DNA of 64,000 bases, from contig JBCNJP010000019.1 in assembly GCA_039602395.1 (NCBI GenBank), positions 8,324,997 to 8,388,996 on the forward strand, read 5' to 3'. The translations under genes were made by a program, and so were the position numbers. How positions within the stretch are numbered: the stretch's first letter is position 1; each line of letters opens with the position of its first letter. Positions 24,345-37,349 of this stretch are shown in pieces. The DNA is from Deinandra increscens subsp. villosa. Taxonomy: Eukaryota; Streptophyta; Magnoliopsida; Asterales; Asteraceae. The notes beneath the pieces were generated by a model. It saw only the letters and a list, made by a program, of their open reading frames with translations, searched no databases and was not told the DNA's origin.

Positions 24345-27300
24345 TTATAGAGGCTTTCTACATGTAATGATCGAAAATTTGATCACACCCTTCTTGAATC
24401 CTTCAATCATCAATGGCATCACCAATGCCCCTCTAATAGTCTTCCATCCTGTTATTAGTTTCAATCCACAATTCACAAAGAAACAACTGAAATATATAGA
24501 TTCATTCATTACAGCTGAAACCTGTTTATAGTTAAGTGGGTCGGTCCGGGTTATACTTTGTCTCTAAGAGTAAAGAGGTCAAATGGGTCATTCTTTTTAT
24601 ATAGAATTAAAACAAAAACAAGTTGAAAGTCAGAAATGAACTAAATCTCCTAAATAGTTTATCATAAAACATATATATATAAGTTTTTCTGAAAGTATTT
24701 TAAGTTTTAACACATTAACTACTCATCTTAAGGGACTAAAAGGAAGAGTGTTAATGGTTGACGAGACCCAACACATTTCAACCTTGACCCATACTAAAAA
24801 GTAAAAACTACCCGTTACCCAATTTCTCCACCGATAGAGGCAAACAGAATTAAAAAGCTAATTAGAAGTTACCACTCTGTAGCAATGAAGTTAGGCCATC
24901 CCAGGTCAATGCAGACTTTATCACAGCTGGCCAAAATGGGGCAACATTGTCTGACCAATCAGCAGCCTTGATATCCTTAAGAAAGGTAACAACACAAAAT
25001 GAATCAACTTTAATCCAAAATGCGTTAGTAAATGGTGCTGACATTATGGAGTCAAACATAATGTAGCTTACCTTAAGAGAAAGGGATTCCAGTAACTTTA
25101 TATAATCAGCAGTAGAACACCAAGCAGGGAGATAAAACCCATCACAAATCTTGTCTAAAAGTATTTTCTCTTCCGGGCGCAGCGATTCTTCAGTAGGGGA
25201 AAGGTCCCTGTGGCACCATGTGACTATAATTATTGTGGCTCCAGGGGCAGCCACCCGAGCTAACTCGCTAACAAACTGTTGATTTGTCATGAAAATCAGA
25301 ATGTACAAGAGACACAAAGTTTTATTCAAACACATGGCGTTGGTGAATTAAACCTTTAGTTTGTCAGGCATATGTTCTCCACTCTCCATTGACCAAACCA
25401 GATCAAACTTCCCATCAGGAAATGGCTGGTTCAAAGCATCTGCAACTTCAAATGACACCTGCTTATTATTCAGTTAACTTAGCAACTCTATGTTTGTAAA
25501 GACTTCAAGGGAGATCAATCAGTTTCCACTATGAATTGTTATATAAAGATTGATGCACAAGAAGCAGATACATAAAAACAAGTTCATCATCACTGCCAGA
25601 CTAAAAGATCCCATATGATATGTAATCAAGTAATGTGAAACAACTGACCATCATCAATGCCAACTTTATAATCAATTGAGTTTTTATTTGAAAGGTTTGT
25701 GAAATTTGTCCTCAACTAAAAGATCCCATATGATATGTAGTCGAGTGAATAAATCTTATTACCTTGTCCCCCAATCCTTGGGCAGCAGCAAGCGCCTGAG
25801 CCCTTTCGGCTTGTACAGGGCTGAGAGTGATGCCATAACATTCTGCCCCATATTTTCTCGATAGGTACCTTGAGCTACCCCCAATTCCACACCCAACATC
25901 AACTATGCTTGTAGGTTTCTTTGAGGGATCATCTGCAATGAAATTGCACGTTGATCATAGAAATACATCTTATAGTGAAACTGGAAACATACAGATAGTT
26001 CAAGGCATATACCAATTTCTTAAAATTGGTTAATAACAGAACTAAGCTTCTAAAAAGGCGTACATTCTCGATCTCTACCAATACTCATCACACTCTCTCA
26101 GTCTCTCTCCCAAATTTCACTTAAATGTGTAGTTTAAAATTCGCAACTGATCTAAGATGGAGTAAATTGCATTAACAAGTCCGAATCTGAAATATCGACA
26201 TTGAGTGGATCCAATCTAAGGAGAACAGATCGACAGCTTATTCTTAAAATTGGTTAATAACAGTACTAAGCTTCTAAAAAGGCATACATTCTCGATCTCT
26301 ATCAGCACTCATCGCACTCTCTCTCCCAAAACACTATTTGCATGATTTTTTCCCACTAATTTTTCTCTTGAATGTGTAGTTTAAAATTCGCAAGTGATCT
26401 AAGATGGAGTAAATTGCATTAACAAGTATGAATCGGAAATTGACATTGAGTGAATCCAATCGAAGGAGAACAGAGACAGCTTATTCGAACTTCTATCAAA
26501 CGAACAAAAAGGAATTCAGAACAACGAGGAGGTAAAGGAATAATCGGTTCGTGAAATAGGCAACATACTGAACGCATGGTGGAGTGTACTTAAATTCTAT
26601 GAACAAATATGAAGAATTTAGGATGATAATTTTGGAAATTTCTTGTGATTAGAAGAAGGGATGAGAATACAGAGGATATGAGATGAGAGAGAAAGCCATA
26701 ACAAACTAGTCACACTTTTCTTGCCTCATACAACCGACTATCCTCCTCTATATAGCAAATTCAATAATTAATTTAATTAAGTAAATACGTGGCATTCACA
26801 GCTCATATTCTTTCAATTTGGATGGCACATTCTTCTCACGTGTGCTTCTTCTTGGTTGAATTATTGGTTCACTAGTCATTTCATTTGAGTCATTTGTAGC
26901 TTCTTGCGTCTTCACAACAGTACCTCCCCCTTTAACATTCACCTTGTCCTCAAGGTGTAGAGTGGGAAACGATTTTAACATACTGAGCTTATCTTCCCAA
27001 GTGGCATCAGTAGGTGGTAAACCTACCCATTGGACTAGCCATTGTTCCACAACATGGTTGGCACGGGTAACATTTCTTTGATCCAAAATAGCTGTTGGTT
27101 GGAGTAGTAAAGTGGAGTTGGAGTCCACCAAATGAAGTGGTGTTACTTGCTGGTCCGGTTGACCGATGCAGCGCCGGAGCATAGAAACATGAAACACATT
27201 GTGGATGTGTGCACCCTCAGGAAGATCGAGACGATAAGCAACCGAACCGATGCGAGCTACAACCTTATACGGGCCAAAGTAACGACGACCCAACTTAGAG

Positions 27301-30300
27301 TGGCGTTGTAAACGAACAGAACCTTGACGATAAGGTTGGAGTTTGACAAATACCCAATCATCAACCTGAAATTGAACATCCTGGCGGTGAGCATCTGCAT
27401 AATGCTTCATGCGATCTTGAGCTCGAGCTAGATTGCGTTTGAGCAGTTGGAGAACAATATCCCGTTCCAACAGTTGGGCCTCCACAAATGGATTACCGGT
27501 AGCATCCCGTAAGTACCGAATAATGGTTGGAGGTTTTCGCCCATACAAAACTTCAAATGGAGTCATCTTAGCCGCCGTCTGGTAGGACGTATTATACCAG
27601 TACTCAGCCCAAGGCAGTAAGCGCAACCAAGTTTTTGGGTAATCAGTAACAAAGCAACGTAGGTACATTTCTAAACATTTGTTTAAAGCCTCCGTTTGAC
27701 CATCGGATTGCGGATGGTAGGCGGTGCTAAAGGAAAGATGGGTACCTTGTAACCGGTGGAGCTCTTTCCAAAATTCCGACATAAATCGAGGGTCACGATC
27801 AGAGACGATATCGATTGGAATACCATGTAAGCGAACCACTTCTGCCACAAATTCGTTGGCAACAGTAGTACTAGTGAAGGACGATGGAAGGCCGATAAAG
27901 TGACCATATTTGGAAAGACGGTCAACGACCACCATGATAACGGATTTTCCTTGAGATGATGGAAGACCTGTTATAAAATCCATTGCAATATTCTCAAAAA
28001 CTAAGTTGGGAATAGGTAAAGGTTGGAGCAAACCCCCTGGTGGTAGAAATGAAGATTTCATCTGTTGACATACTTGGCAGTTTTGGATAAATGATTGTAC
28101 CGACTTTCGCATACCTTTCCAATAAAAATTGGAGGAGAGACGATGAAAAGTTCGAGTGATACCCGCGTGACCCCCTGTTAAGGAAGCATGAAATTCAGTC
28201 AATAAGGTTTGACATAGAGAAGAATCGGCCGGAAGCATTAAACGACCTTTAAACACCAGCAATCCGTCTTTAACCAAGTGGTCAGGATATTGTGAAGGTG
28301 ATGAGCGAATAGCAGTCATAAGAGCTTGAAGTTCAGGGCTATTAGAAGTAACCTGTCTTAATTCCTCCAAAAATGATAAAGTTTGAGAATATAAAGCATG
28401 AAGGTGAGGCTGATCCATGCGAGATAAGGCATCGGCTGCGCCGTTTTGTTTGCCCGGTCTATACACAATATCGAAATCATAGCCCAAGAATTTGCTCAAC
28501 CACTTGTGTTGATCGGGTGTTTGAATCACTTGATCTTGTAAGTTACGTAAGGATTGCTGATCCGTAATAATATGGAATTTTCGGCCTAGAAGGTACTGTC
28601 GCCATTTAGCGAGGGCTTGTGTAATGGCGAACATCTCGCGTTGGTATGCCGAAGCCTGTTGCATTCGAGGGCAAAGTTTTTGACTAAAGAAAGCAATCGG
28701 GTGACCCTCTTGAGATAGGACAGCCCCTATACCCGAACCAGATGCGTCAGTCTCAACCGTGAAAGGTTTAGAAAAGTCGGGTAATTGTAAAACCGGTGAC
28801 GTACTCAGACGATCTTTTAACAACAAAAATGCAGCATTAGTTTGTGGGGACCAAAGATAAGCATCCTTTTTTAATAAGTCGGTGAGGGGACCGGCAATAG
28901 AAGCAAAACCTTTGATGAAGCGACGGTAATATCCTGCTAAGCCAAGAAAACTTCGTACCTCTTTAATGTTTTTGGGTATAGGCCACTGTTGGATGCAAGC
29001 GATTTTGGTCGGGTCAACCGCAACTCCCTCGGCTGAAATAATGTGTCCCAAATAACCAACCATAGACTGCCCAAAAACACATTTGGAAAGTTTGGCTACT
29101 AAGTGATGAGCCAACAGAGTGTCGAACACCTGGCGAAGGTGAGATAGATGATCTTCCCAAGATGAACTATAGATCAATATATCGTCAAAGAAAACTAAGA
29201 CAAACTTACGAAGAAAAGGTCGAAACACATCATTCATTAGACGTTGGAATGAAGAAGGAGCATTTGATAACCCGAAGGGCATAACCAGAAATTCGTAATG
29301 GCCGTCATGTGTTCGAAAAGCTGTTTTGGCAATAGAACCTTCTTGCAAGCGGATTTGATGATAACCCGCCAATAAATCCAATTTAGAAAAGAACTTAGCA
29401 CCATATAGTTCATCAAATAATTCATCAATTGTAGGAATAGGAAACCGATCACGGACTGTGATGGAGTTTAGAGCGCGATAATCGACACAAAATCGCCACG
29501 TGCCATCTTTCTTACGGACGAGTAACACCGGAGATGAAAAAGGGCTAGTACTAGGGCGAATTATTCCTTGTTCAAGCATTTCTTTAACCAAACGATCGAC
29601 CTACTGCTTCTGGAAATGAGGATAACGGTAAGGACGAACCGCTACCGGGGCTGAATTTGGGAGAAGTTCAATAGCATGGTCCTGTGGCCGTATCGGTGGT
29701 AAGCCGGTGGGTGGTTGGAACACCGAAGCAAATTCGGAGAGCAACGGTTGAATCGCTGCTGGACAACCAACCGGATTAGGAGGATCAGGAGTCAACAAAT
29801 GCAAGTGATAGAATTCAGCAATAGCCTCCATACTTGCTAAACGGCACAAACCATTAAACTGGATGGGTTGCACAACAGGGGATGACACACCCTTCCATTT
29901 GACCCTTGAGGCTCCTAATTGGAATTCAAATGTGGCTTGGGCATAATCAGTTAACACCGGCCCTAAAGTAGATAACCAAGACACCCCAAGGACCATGTCC
30001 CAACCTTGAAGGGGTAACACGTAGAAATCAACAACAATAGCAGAATTCTGAATCGTAAGTTCTACCTGTTTGGCGATACCGGTGCAAGGTAGACGCTCCC
30101 CGCTACCGACTAACACCGAGAAAGGGGTAATGGATTCAATAGGCAACTGCAGAAAAGTGGCGATTCGAGTTTGAATGAAGCAGTGTGTACTACCACCGTC
30201 GAGTAAAACTTGCACCGATTTGCCTTTAACAGACCCACTAAAACGAAGGGTGGTAGAAGAGCTACCCCCAGCGAGTGCATTGTACGAAATAGAGGAATGG

Positions 30301-33300
30301 TTTTGAACCTCCTCTATTTGCAACCGATCAGCTAAAGCCGCATCAATAGATGGAGAAAACTGACTATCCCCCGAGCCATCAAGAAGAGGATCCTCATCAA
30401 AGAATAACAATTGAGAAGTGGACTTACATTTGTGATCCAGGGAATACTTCTCATCGCATTTATAGCACAACCCTTGGGCACGTTTCTGTGCTAATTCCGT
30501 TGGAGTCAAGCGACGAAAACCAATCGAATTGGGTGGAGGTTTAGGGTTAAGAGGTGTGGACAGGGTAATCGGAGAGGGTGAAGGAGTCAACTGGCGAGGA
30601 GTTGGTAAAATGGGCTTGGAAGTCGGGTTAAGAACAGCACGGCCCACTCCCTTCTCCATGTGAATGCGGGTCTCATGTAATTGGGCATATTTCATGGCCT
30701 CGTCCACTGAAGTGGGCTGGTGGATCACCACCGATTGTTTGATATCAGCCCGCAACCCCGAAACAAAACAACTGACGAGAAAAGCGGCCGGCAAGGGCAT
30801 CTTTCTAGTGGAAATCTCCTCAAAGCGGTGGCGATAGTCAGCCACCGTCGATGTCTGTTGAAGCTTAGCTAAAACCCCCTCCGGTTCCTCCAACTCGCGA
30901 ACCCGAAACCGCTGAACGATAGCGTCAGTGAAAGCATTCCAGCCGGTGAATTTGGAATGGCGAGTAACCCAGTCGTACCAATCAGCGGCCTCTTCCTCAA
31001 GATAAAATGAAGCAATAGTAACCCGATCCCGATCGCTAATATTGTAGAAATCAAAGTACCTGGTTGCTTGAGCCACCCAACGTTCAGGATGAACACCAGT
31101 GAAACGAGGGAGATGAATTGGGGCTGGTTTATGCCGACCCAAAACGGATGAACCATCAGATCCCGTTGGCTCAGCATGTTTCTGGTGAGGGCTAAGATTA
31201 TCCAGACGAACCAACACTCGATTCATCACCTGCTTGGTATCTTCGATAGAAGTCGCAAGCAAACTCACCTCAGATGTTAAATCGGTAACAGCAGAGTTCA
31301 ATTTTGTTTGGGACGCCTGAGATTGTTGCTGAAATTCCTGAAGACTCTTGATGTTTTCATCGATCGCCCGGAGACGAGTACCCTCAGCCATGTTACCGGT
31401 GAAGAAATAAAGCAGAATGAAAGCACCAAATGGAGTGTACTTAAATTCTATGAACAAATATGAAGAATTTAGGATGATAATTTTGGAAATTTCTTGTGAT
31501 TAGAAGAAGGGATGAGAATACAGAGGATATGAGATGAGAGAGAAAGCCATAACAAACTAGTCACACTTTTCTTGCCTCATACAACCGACTATCCTCCTCT
31601 ATATAGCAAATTCAATAATTAATTTAATTAAGTAAATACGTGGCATTCACAGCTCATATTCTTTCAATTTGGATGGCACATTCTTCTCACGTGTGCTTCT
31701 TCTTGGTTGAATTATTGGTTCACTAGTCATTTCATTTGAGTCATTTGTAGCTTCTTGCGTCTTCACAACAGTACCTCCCCCTTTAACATTCACCTTGTCC
31801 TCAAGGTGTAGAGTGGGAAACGATTTTAACATACTGAGCTTATCTTCCCAAGTGGCATCAGTAGGTGGTAAACCTACCCATTGGACTAGCCATTGTTCCA
31901 CAACATGGTTGGCACGGGTAACATTTCTTTGATCCAAAATAGCTGTTGGTTGGAGTAGTAAAGTGGAGTTGGAGTCCACCAAATGAAGTGGTGTTACTTG
32001 CTGGTCCGGTTGACCGATGCAGCGCCGGAGCATAGAAACATGAAACACATTGTGGATGTGTGCACCCTCAGGAAGATCGAGACGATAAGCAACCGAACCG
32101 ATGCGAGCTACAACCTTATACGGGCCAAAGTAACGACGACCCAACTTAGAGTGGCGTTGTAAACGAACAGAACCTTGACGATAAGGTTGGAGTTTGACAA
32201 ATACCCAATCATCAACCTGAAATTGAACATCCTGGCGGTGAGCATCTGCATAATGCTTCATGCGATCTTGAGCTCGAGCTAGATTGCGTTTGAGCAGTTG
32301 GAGAACAATATCCCGTTCCAACAGTTGGGCCTCCACAAGTGGATTACCGGTAGCATCCCGTAAGTACCGAATAATGGTTGGAGGTTTTCGCCCATACAAA
32401 ACTTCAAATGGAGTCATCTTAGCCGCCGTCTGGTAGGACGTATTATACCAGTACTCAGCCCAAGGCAGTAAGCGCAACCAAGTTTTTGGGTAATCAGTAA
32501 CAAAGCAACGTAGGTACATTTCTAAACATTTGTTTAAAGCCTCCGTTTGACCATCGGATTGCGGATGGTAGGCGGTGCTAAAGGAAAGATGGGTACCTTG
32601 TAACCGGTGGAGCTCTTTCCAAAATTCCGACATAAATCGAGGGTCACGATCAGAGACGATATCGATTGGAATACCATGTAAGCGAACCACTTCTGCCACA
32701 AATTCGTTGGCAACAGTAGTACTAGTGAAGGACGATGGAAGGCCGATAAAGTGACCATATTTGGAAAGACGGTCAACGACCACCATGATAACGGATTTTC
32801 CTTGAGATGATGGAAGACCTGTTATAAAATCCATTGCAATATTCTCAAAAACTAAGTTGGGAATAGGTAAAGGTTGGAGCAAACCCCCTGGTGGTAGAAA
32901 TGAAGATTTCATCTGTTGACATACTTGGCAGTTTTGGATAAATGATTGTACCGACTTTCGCATACCTTTCCAATAAAAATTGGAGGAGAGACGATGAAAA
33001 GTTCGAGTGATACCCGCGTGACCCCCTGTTAAGGAAGCATGAAATTCAGTCAATAAGGTTTGACATAGAGAAGAATCGGCCGGAAGCATTAAACGACCTT
33101 TAAACACCAGCAATCCGTCTTTAACCAAGTGGTCAGGATATTGTGAAGGTGATGAGCGAATAGCAGTCATAAGAGCTTGAAGTTCAGGGCTATTAGAAGT
33201 AACCTGTCTTAATTCCTCCAAAAATGATAAAGTTTGAGAATATAAAGCATGAAGGTGAGGCTGATCCATGCGAGATAAGGCATCGGCTGCGCCGTTTTGT

Positions 33301-36300
33301 TTGCCCGGTCTATACACAATATCGAAATCATAGCCCAAGAATTTGCTCAACCACTTGTGTTGATCGGGTGTTTGAATCACTTGATCTTGTAAGTTACGTA
33401 AGGATTGCTGATCCGTAATAATATGGAATTTTCGGCCTAGAAGGTACTGTCGCCATTTAGCGAGGGCTTGTGTAATGGCGAACATCTCGCGTTGGTATGC
33501 CGAAGCCTGTTGCATTCGAGGGCAAAGTTTTTGACTAAAGAAAGCAATCGGGTGACCCTCTTGAGATAGGACAGCCCCTATACCCGAACCAGATGCGTCA
33601 GTCTCAACCGTGAAAGGTTTAGAAAAGTCGGGTAATTGTAAAACCGGTGACGTACTCAGACGATCTTTTAACAACAAAAATGCAGCATTAGTTTGTGGGG
33701 ACCAAAGATAAGCATCCTTTTTTAATAAGTCGGTGAGGGGACCGGCAATAGAAGCAAAACCTTTGATGAAGCGACGGTAATATCCTGCTAAGCCAAGAAA
33801 ACTTCGTACCTCTTTAATGTTTTTGGGTATAGGCCCCTGTTGGATGCAAGCGATTTTGGTCGGGTCAACCGCAACTCCCTCGGCTGAAATAATGTGTCCC
33901 AAATAACCAACCATAGACTGCCCAAAAACACATTTGGAAAGTTTGGCTACTAAGTGATGAGCCAACAGAGTGTCGAACACCTGGCGAAGGTGAGATAGAT
34001 GATCTTCCCAAGATGAACTATAGATCAATATATCGTCAAAGAAAACTAAGACAAACTTACGAAGAAAAGGTCGAAACACATCATTCATTAGACGTTGGAA
34101 TGAAGAAGGAGCATTTGATAACCCGAAGGGCATAACCAGAAATTCGTAATGGCCGTCATGTGTTCGAAAAGCTGTTTTGGCAATAGAACCTTCTTGCAAG
34201 CGGATTTGATGATAACCCGCCAATAAATCCAATTTAGAAAAGAACTTAGCACCATATAGTTCATCAAATAATTCATCAATTGTAGGAATAGGAAACCGAT
34301 CACGGACTGTGATGGAGTTTAGAGCGCGATAATCGACACAAAATCGCCACGTGCCATCTTTCTTACGGACGAGTAACACCGGAGATGAAAAAGGGCTAGT
34401 ACTAGGGCGAATTATTCCTTGTTCAAGCATTTCTTTAACCAAACGATCGACCTCCTGCTTCTGGAAATGAGGATAACGGTAAGGACGAACCGCTACCGGG
34501 GCTGAATTTGGGAGAAGTTCAATAGCATGGTCCTGTGGCCGTATCGGTGGTAAGCCGGTGGGTGGTTGGAACACCGAAGCAAATTCGGAGAGCAACGGTT
34601 GAATCGCTGCTGGACAACCAACCGGATTAGGAGGATCAGGAGTCAACAAATGCAAGTGATAGAATTCAGCAATAGCATCCATACTTGCTAAACGGCACAA
34701 ACCATTAAACTGGATGGGTTGCACAACAGGGGATGACACACCCTTCCATTTGACCCTTGAGGCTCCTAATTGGAATTCAAATGTGGCTTGGGCATAATCA
34801 GTTAACACCGGCCCTAAAGTAGATAACCAAGACACCCCAAGGACCATGTCCCAACCTTGAAGGGGTAACACGTAGAAATCAACAACAATAGCAGAATTCT
34901 GAATCGTAAGTTCTACCTGTTTGGCGATACCGGTGCAAGGTAGACGCTCCCCGCTACCGACTAACACCGAGAAAGGGGTAATGGATTCAATAGGCAACTG
35001 CAGAAAAGTGGCGATTCGAGTTTGAATGAAGCAGTGTGTACTACCACCGTCGAGTAAAACTTGCACCGATTTGCCTTTAACAGACCCACTAAAACGAAGG
35101 GTGGTAGAAGAGCTACCCCCAGCGAGTGCATTGTACGAAATAGAGGAATGGTTTTGAACCTCCTCTATTTGCAACCGATCAGCTAAAGCCGCATCAATAG
35201 ATGGAGAAAACTGACTATCCCCCGAGCCATCAAGAAGATGATCCTCATCAAAGAATAACAATTGAGAAGTGGACTTACATTTGTGATCCAGGGAATACTT
35301 CTCATCGCATTTATAGCACAACCCTTGGGCACGTTTCTGTGCTAATTCCGTTGGAGTCAAGCGACGAAAACCAATCGAATTGGGTGGAGGTTTAGGGTTA
35401 AGAGGTGTGGACAGGGTAATCGGAGAGGGTGAAGGAGTCAACTGGCGAGGAGTTGGTAAAATGGGCTTGGAAGTCGGGTTAAGAACAGCACGGCCCACTC
35501 CCTTCTCCATGTGAATGCGGGTCTCATGTAATTGGGCATATTTCATGGCCTCGTCCACTGAAGTGGGCTGGTGGATCACCACCGATTGTTTGATATCAGC
35601 CCGCAACCCCGAAACAAAACAACTGACGAGAAAAGCGGCCGGCAAGGGCATCTTTCTAGTGGAAATCTCCTCAAAGCGGTGGCGATAGTCAGCCACCGTC
35701 GATGTCTGTTGAAGCTTAGCTAAAACCCCCTCCGGTTCCTCCAACTCGCGAACCCGAAACCGCTGAACGATAGCGTCAGTGAAAGCATTCCAGCCGGTGA
35801 ATTTGGAATGGCGAGTAACCCAGTCGTACCAATCAGCGGCCTCTTCCTCAAGATAAAATGAAGCAATAGTAACCCGATCCCGATCGCTAATATTGTAGAA
35901 ATCAAAGTACCTGGTTGCTTGAGCCACCCAACGTTCAGGATGAACACCAGTGAAACGAGGGAGATGAATTGGGGCTGGTTTATGCCGACCCAAAACGGAT
36001 GAACCATCAGATCCCGTTGGCTCAGCATGTTTCTGGTGAGGGCTAAGATTATCCAGACGAACCAACACTCGATTCATCACCTGCTTGGTATCTTCGATAG
36101 AAGTCGCAAGCAAACTCACCTCAGATGTTAAATCGGTAACAGCAGAGTTCAATTTTGTTTGGGACGCCTGAGATTGTTGCTGAAATTCCTGAAGACTCTT
36201 GATGTTTTCATCGATCACCGGAGACGAGTACCCTCAGCCATGTTACCGGTGAAGAAATAAAGCAGAATGAAAGCACCAAATGGAGTGTACTTAAATTCTA

Positions 36301-37036
36301 TGAACAAATATGAAGAATTTAGGATGATAATTTTGGAAATTTCTTGTGATTAGAAGAAGGGATGAGAATACAGAGGATATGAGATGAGAGAGAAAGCCAT
36401 AACAAACTAGTCACACTTTTCTTGCCTCATACAACCGACTATCCTCCTCTATATAGCAAATTCAATAATTAATTTAATTAAGTAAATACGTGGCATTCAC
36501 AGCTCATATTCTTTCAATTTGGATGGCACATTCTTCTCACGTGTGCTTCTTCTTGGTTGAATTATTGGTTCACTAGTCATTTCATTTGAGTCATTTGTAG
36601 CTTCTTGCGTCTTCACAACACATGGCATATACTCGAACCGTAAAATTGAGCAAGCATTTTGCATGAAATTTATCAATTAGTTGGTGAGAAAAGTACCAGG
36701 AACAAAGGCGAAGAGGAGCGCCTGTTCAATCATACGGATCTGAGCAGAGCGGTGGTCGGAGATTTGTACGACGGCGTTGGGGTCGTAGAAGCCGTGATGC
36801 ATGTGTTCTCCCCATATATTCTCCCATAACCCCGACGATTCATCGTAGAACTCCGCTATTCCTTTCTTCAACCGCCGGTCATCCGCCGCCGTAACTGCCA
36901 AATTACCATTGGCTCTAATAGTTCCTCCTCTAAGTCGTTGCAGCGGCTGATGTTTACTCCCGACGAAGAGTCTGGATCGGCGCGTGAGGGTGGTGGTGAG
37001 GAGCGTCGATGCGCACGCGCCGCACAACGAACTCAT
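24345..37036 (-). CDS. VTE4: Gamma-tocopherol C-methyltransferase, six exons, 10.8-kb first intron
   Basis: Plastid SAM-dependent enzyme converting gamma- to alpha-tocopherol (and delta- to beta-), the last step of vitamin E synthesis. Coding exons in gene order: 36697-37036, 25763-25932, 25354-25458, 25072-25275, 24873-24975, 24345-24448; phases agree and give 341 aa. A second in-frame ATG at 37057 would give 348 aa. Residues 1-~45 are Ser/Thr/Arg-rich like a chloroplast transit peptide. Then come FYDESSGLWENIWGEHMHHG, SAM motif I VDVGCGIGG (124-132), WSMESGEHMPDK and VTWCHRDLSPTE. The C-terminus has GWKTIRGALVMPLMIEGF. The exons are intact. Intron 1 contains a tandem pair of Ty3/gypsy elements in the same orientation as the gene, so retroelement polyadenylation signals could cut transcripts short. 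Whether full-length mRNA is still made cannot be judged here. Confidence 0.95.
26017..26484. repeat. Two-copy ~224-244-bp tandem duplication in VTE4 intron 1
   Basis: Units 26017-26240 and 26241-~26484 share TTCTTAAAATTGGTTAATAA at the start, a common middle (TTAAAATTCGCAA, ATGGAGTAAATTGCATTAAC) and GACAGCTTATTC at the end, with point changes and a small insertion in the second. It lies just exon-2-side of the gypsy insertion. Confidence 0.85.
26580..26919 (-). repeat. 3'-most LTR of the gypsy array
   Basis: 340 bp, TG...CA ends on the element strand. A CTATATAGAGG TATA-like box (near 26745) marks a candidate LTR promoter. The last ~120 nt of the polyprotein frame of copy 1 lie inside this LTR (stop at 26796). 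Confidence 0.95.
26796..31391 (-). pseudogene. Gypsy gag-pol polyprotein, copy 1, broken by one nonsense codon
   Basis: Single-frame polyprotein from ATG 31391. In order: Gag; zinc knuckle CYKCDEKYSLDHKC; protease LLDGGSTHCFI; reverse transcriptase with FFDDILIYS; RNase H starting TDASGSGIGAVLSQ; integrase with an HHCC finger and the D-D-E core (MDFITGLP, SDRDPRFMSEFWKE); and a C-terminal chromodomain-like WVGLPPTDATWEDK. The chromodomain and HLEDKV tail fit a chromovirus, possibly the Reina branch. A TAG stop at 29601-29603, between protease and reverse transcriptase, replaces a Glu codon present in the sister copy. Downstream the frame stays open for 931 codons. Otherwise intact. Confidence 0.92.
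31431..31770 (-). repeat. Shared central LTR of the gypsy array
   Basis: Serves as 5' LTR for the copy at 26920-31430 and as 3' LTR for the copy at 31771-36280. No target duplication beside it. The polyprotein frame of copy 2 ends inside it at 31647. Confidence 0.95.
31647..36241 (-). pseudogene. Gypsy gag-pol polyprotein, copy 2, start region frameshifted
   Basis: Nearly identical to copy 1 but without the nonsense codon: an uninterrupted frame of about 1523 codons (31647-36218) covers Gag through chromodomain. Near the start, a substitution plus a 1-bp deletion (about 36215-36218) puts the normal ATG (36241) out of frame, so that reading stops after eight codons. The long frame then has no ATG at its own beginning. 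One coding change, W to G in QQ(W/G)PIPKN (about 33836), is in the reverse-transcriptase region and may also matter. The frame ends 124 nt inside the central LTR. Confidence 0.92.
36281..36620 (-). repeat. 5'-most LTR of the gypsy array
   Basis: Same 340-bp sequence. The internal region after it begins TTTGGTGCTTTCATTC on the element strand, where the tRNA primer site should lie; the primer tRNA was not identified. Confidence 0.95.
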
Positions 37037-37349
37037 TCTGTGGATATCTAACTGCAAGGCTGCAATTAGGTAGCCCAGACAAACACACGTAGCGAGGGTG
37101 GGACATATAGGTAGGTCGATTTATTTAAGTGAAATACCCTTTTGTCCTTTTTTATTCAGCTGCTACAGTAAATTTATTATTTTTACCTTTTTTTTTCTAC
37201 GGTACCACAGTAATTTTTTAAAAATATATTTTTACATTTCATGTATGAAGTTAAGTGTAATCTTTAACAATATTTTGATACTATATTAAATCACTAGGAT
37301 AGAACCCGTATGTTATACAGGTTACATCAGATTTTTTTGGGTAAAGGGT

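Larger units (their letters stand above)
26580..36620 (-). mobile_element. Tandem Ty3/gypsy chromovirus array: LTR-internal-LTR-internal-LTR
   Basis: Three 340-bp LTRs (26580-26919, 31431-31770, 36281-36620), each TGTTGTGAAG...ACACTCCA on the minus strand and identical as far as read, separate two internal regions of 4511 and 4510 bp. The whole block is bounded by one 5-bp duplication, CATGG (26575-26579 and 36621-36625); no duplication flanks the middle LTR. The simplest reading is one insertion followed by unequal recombination between LTRs. A polypurine tract (AAAGGGGGAGG on the minus strand) abuts the 3' side of each internal region. The copies differ at only a handful of positions, so the array is young. 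It sits in VTE4 intron 1 in the sense orientation. Confidence 0.95.

Noticed and set aside
24345..37036. VTE4 as a pseudogene because of the 10-kb insertion
   Set aside because: The insertion is intronic and all six exons are in frame with conserved motifs.
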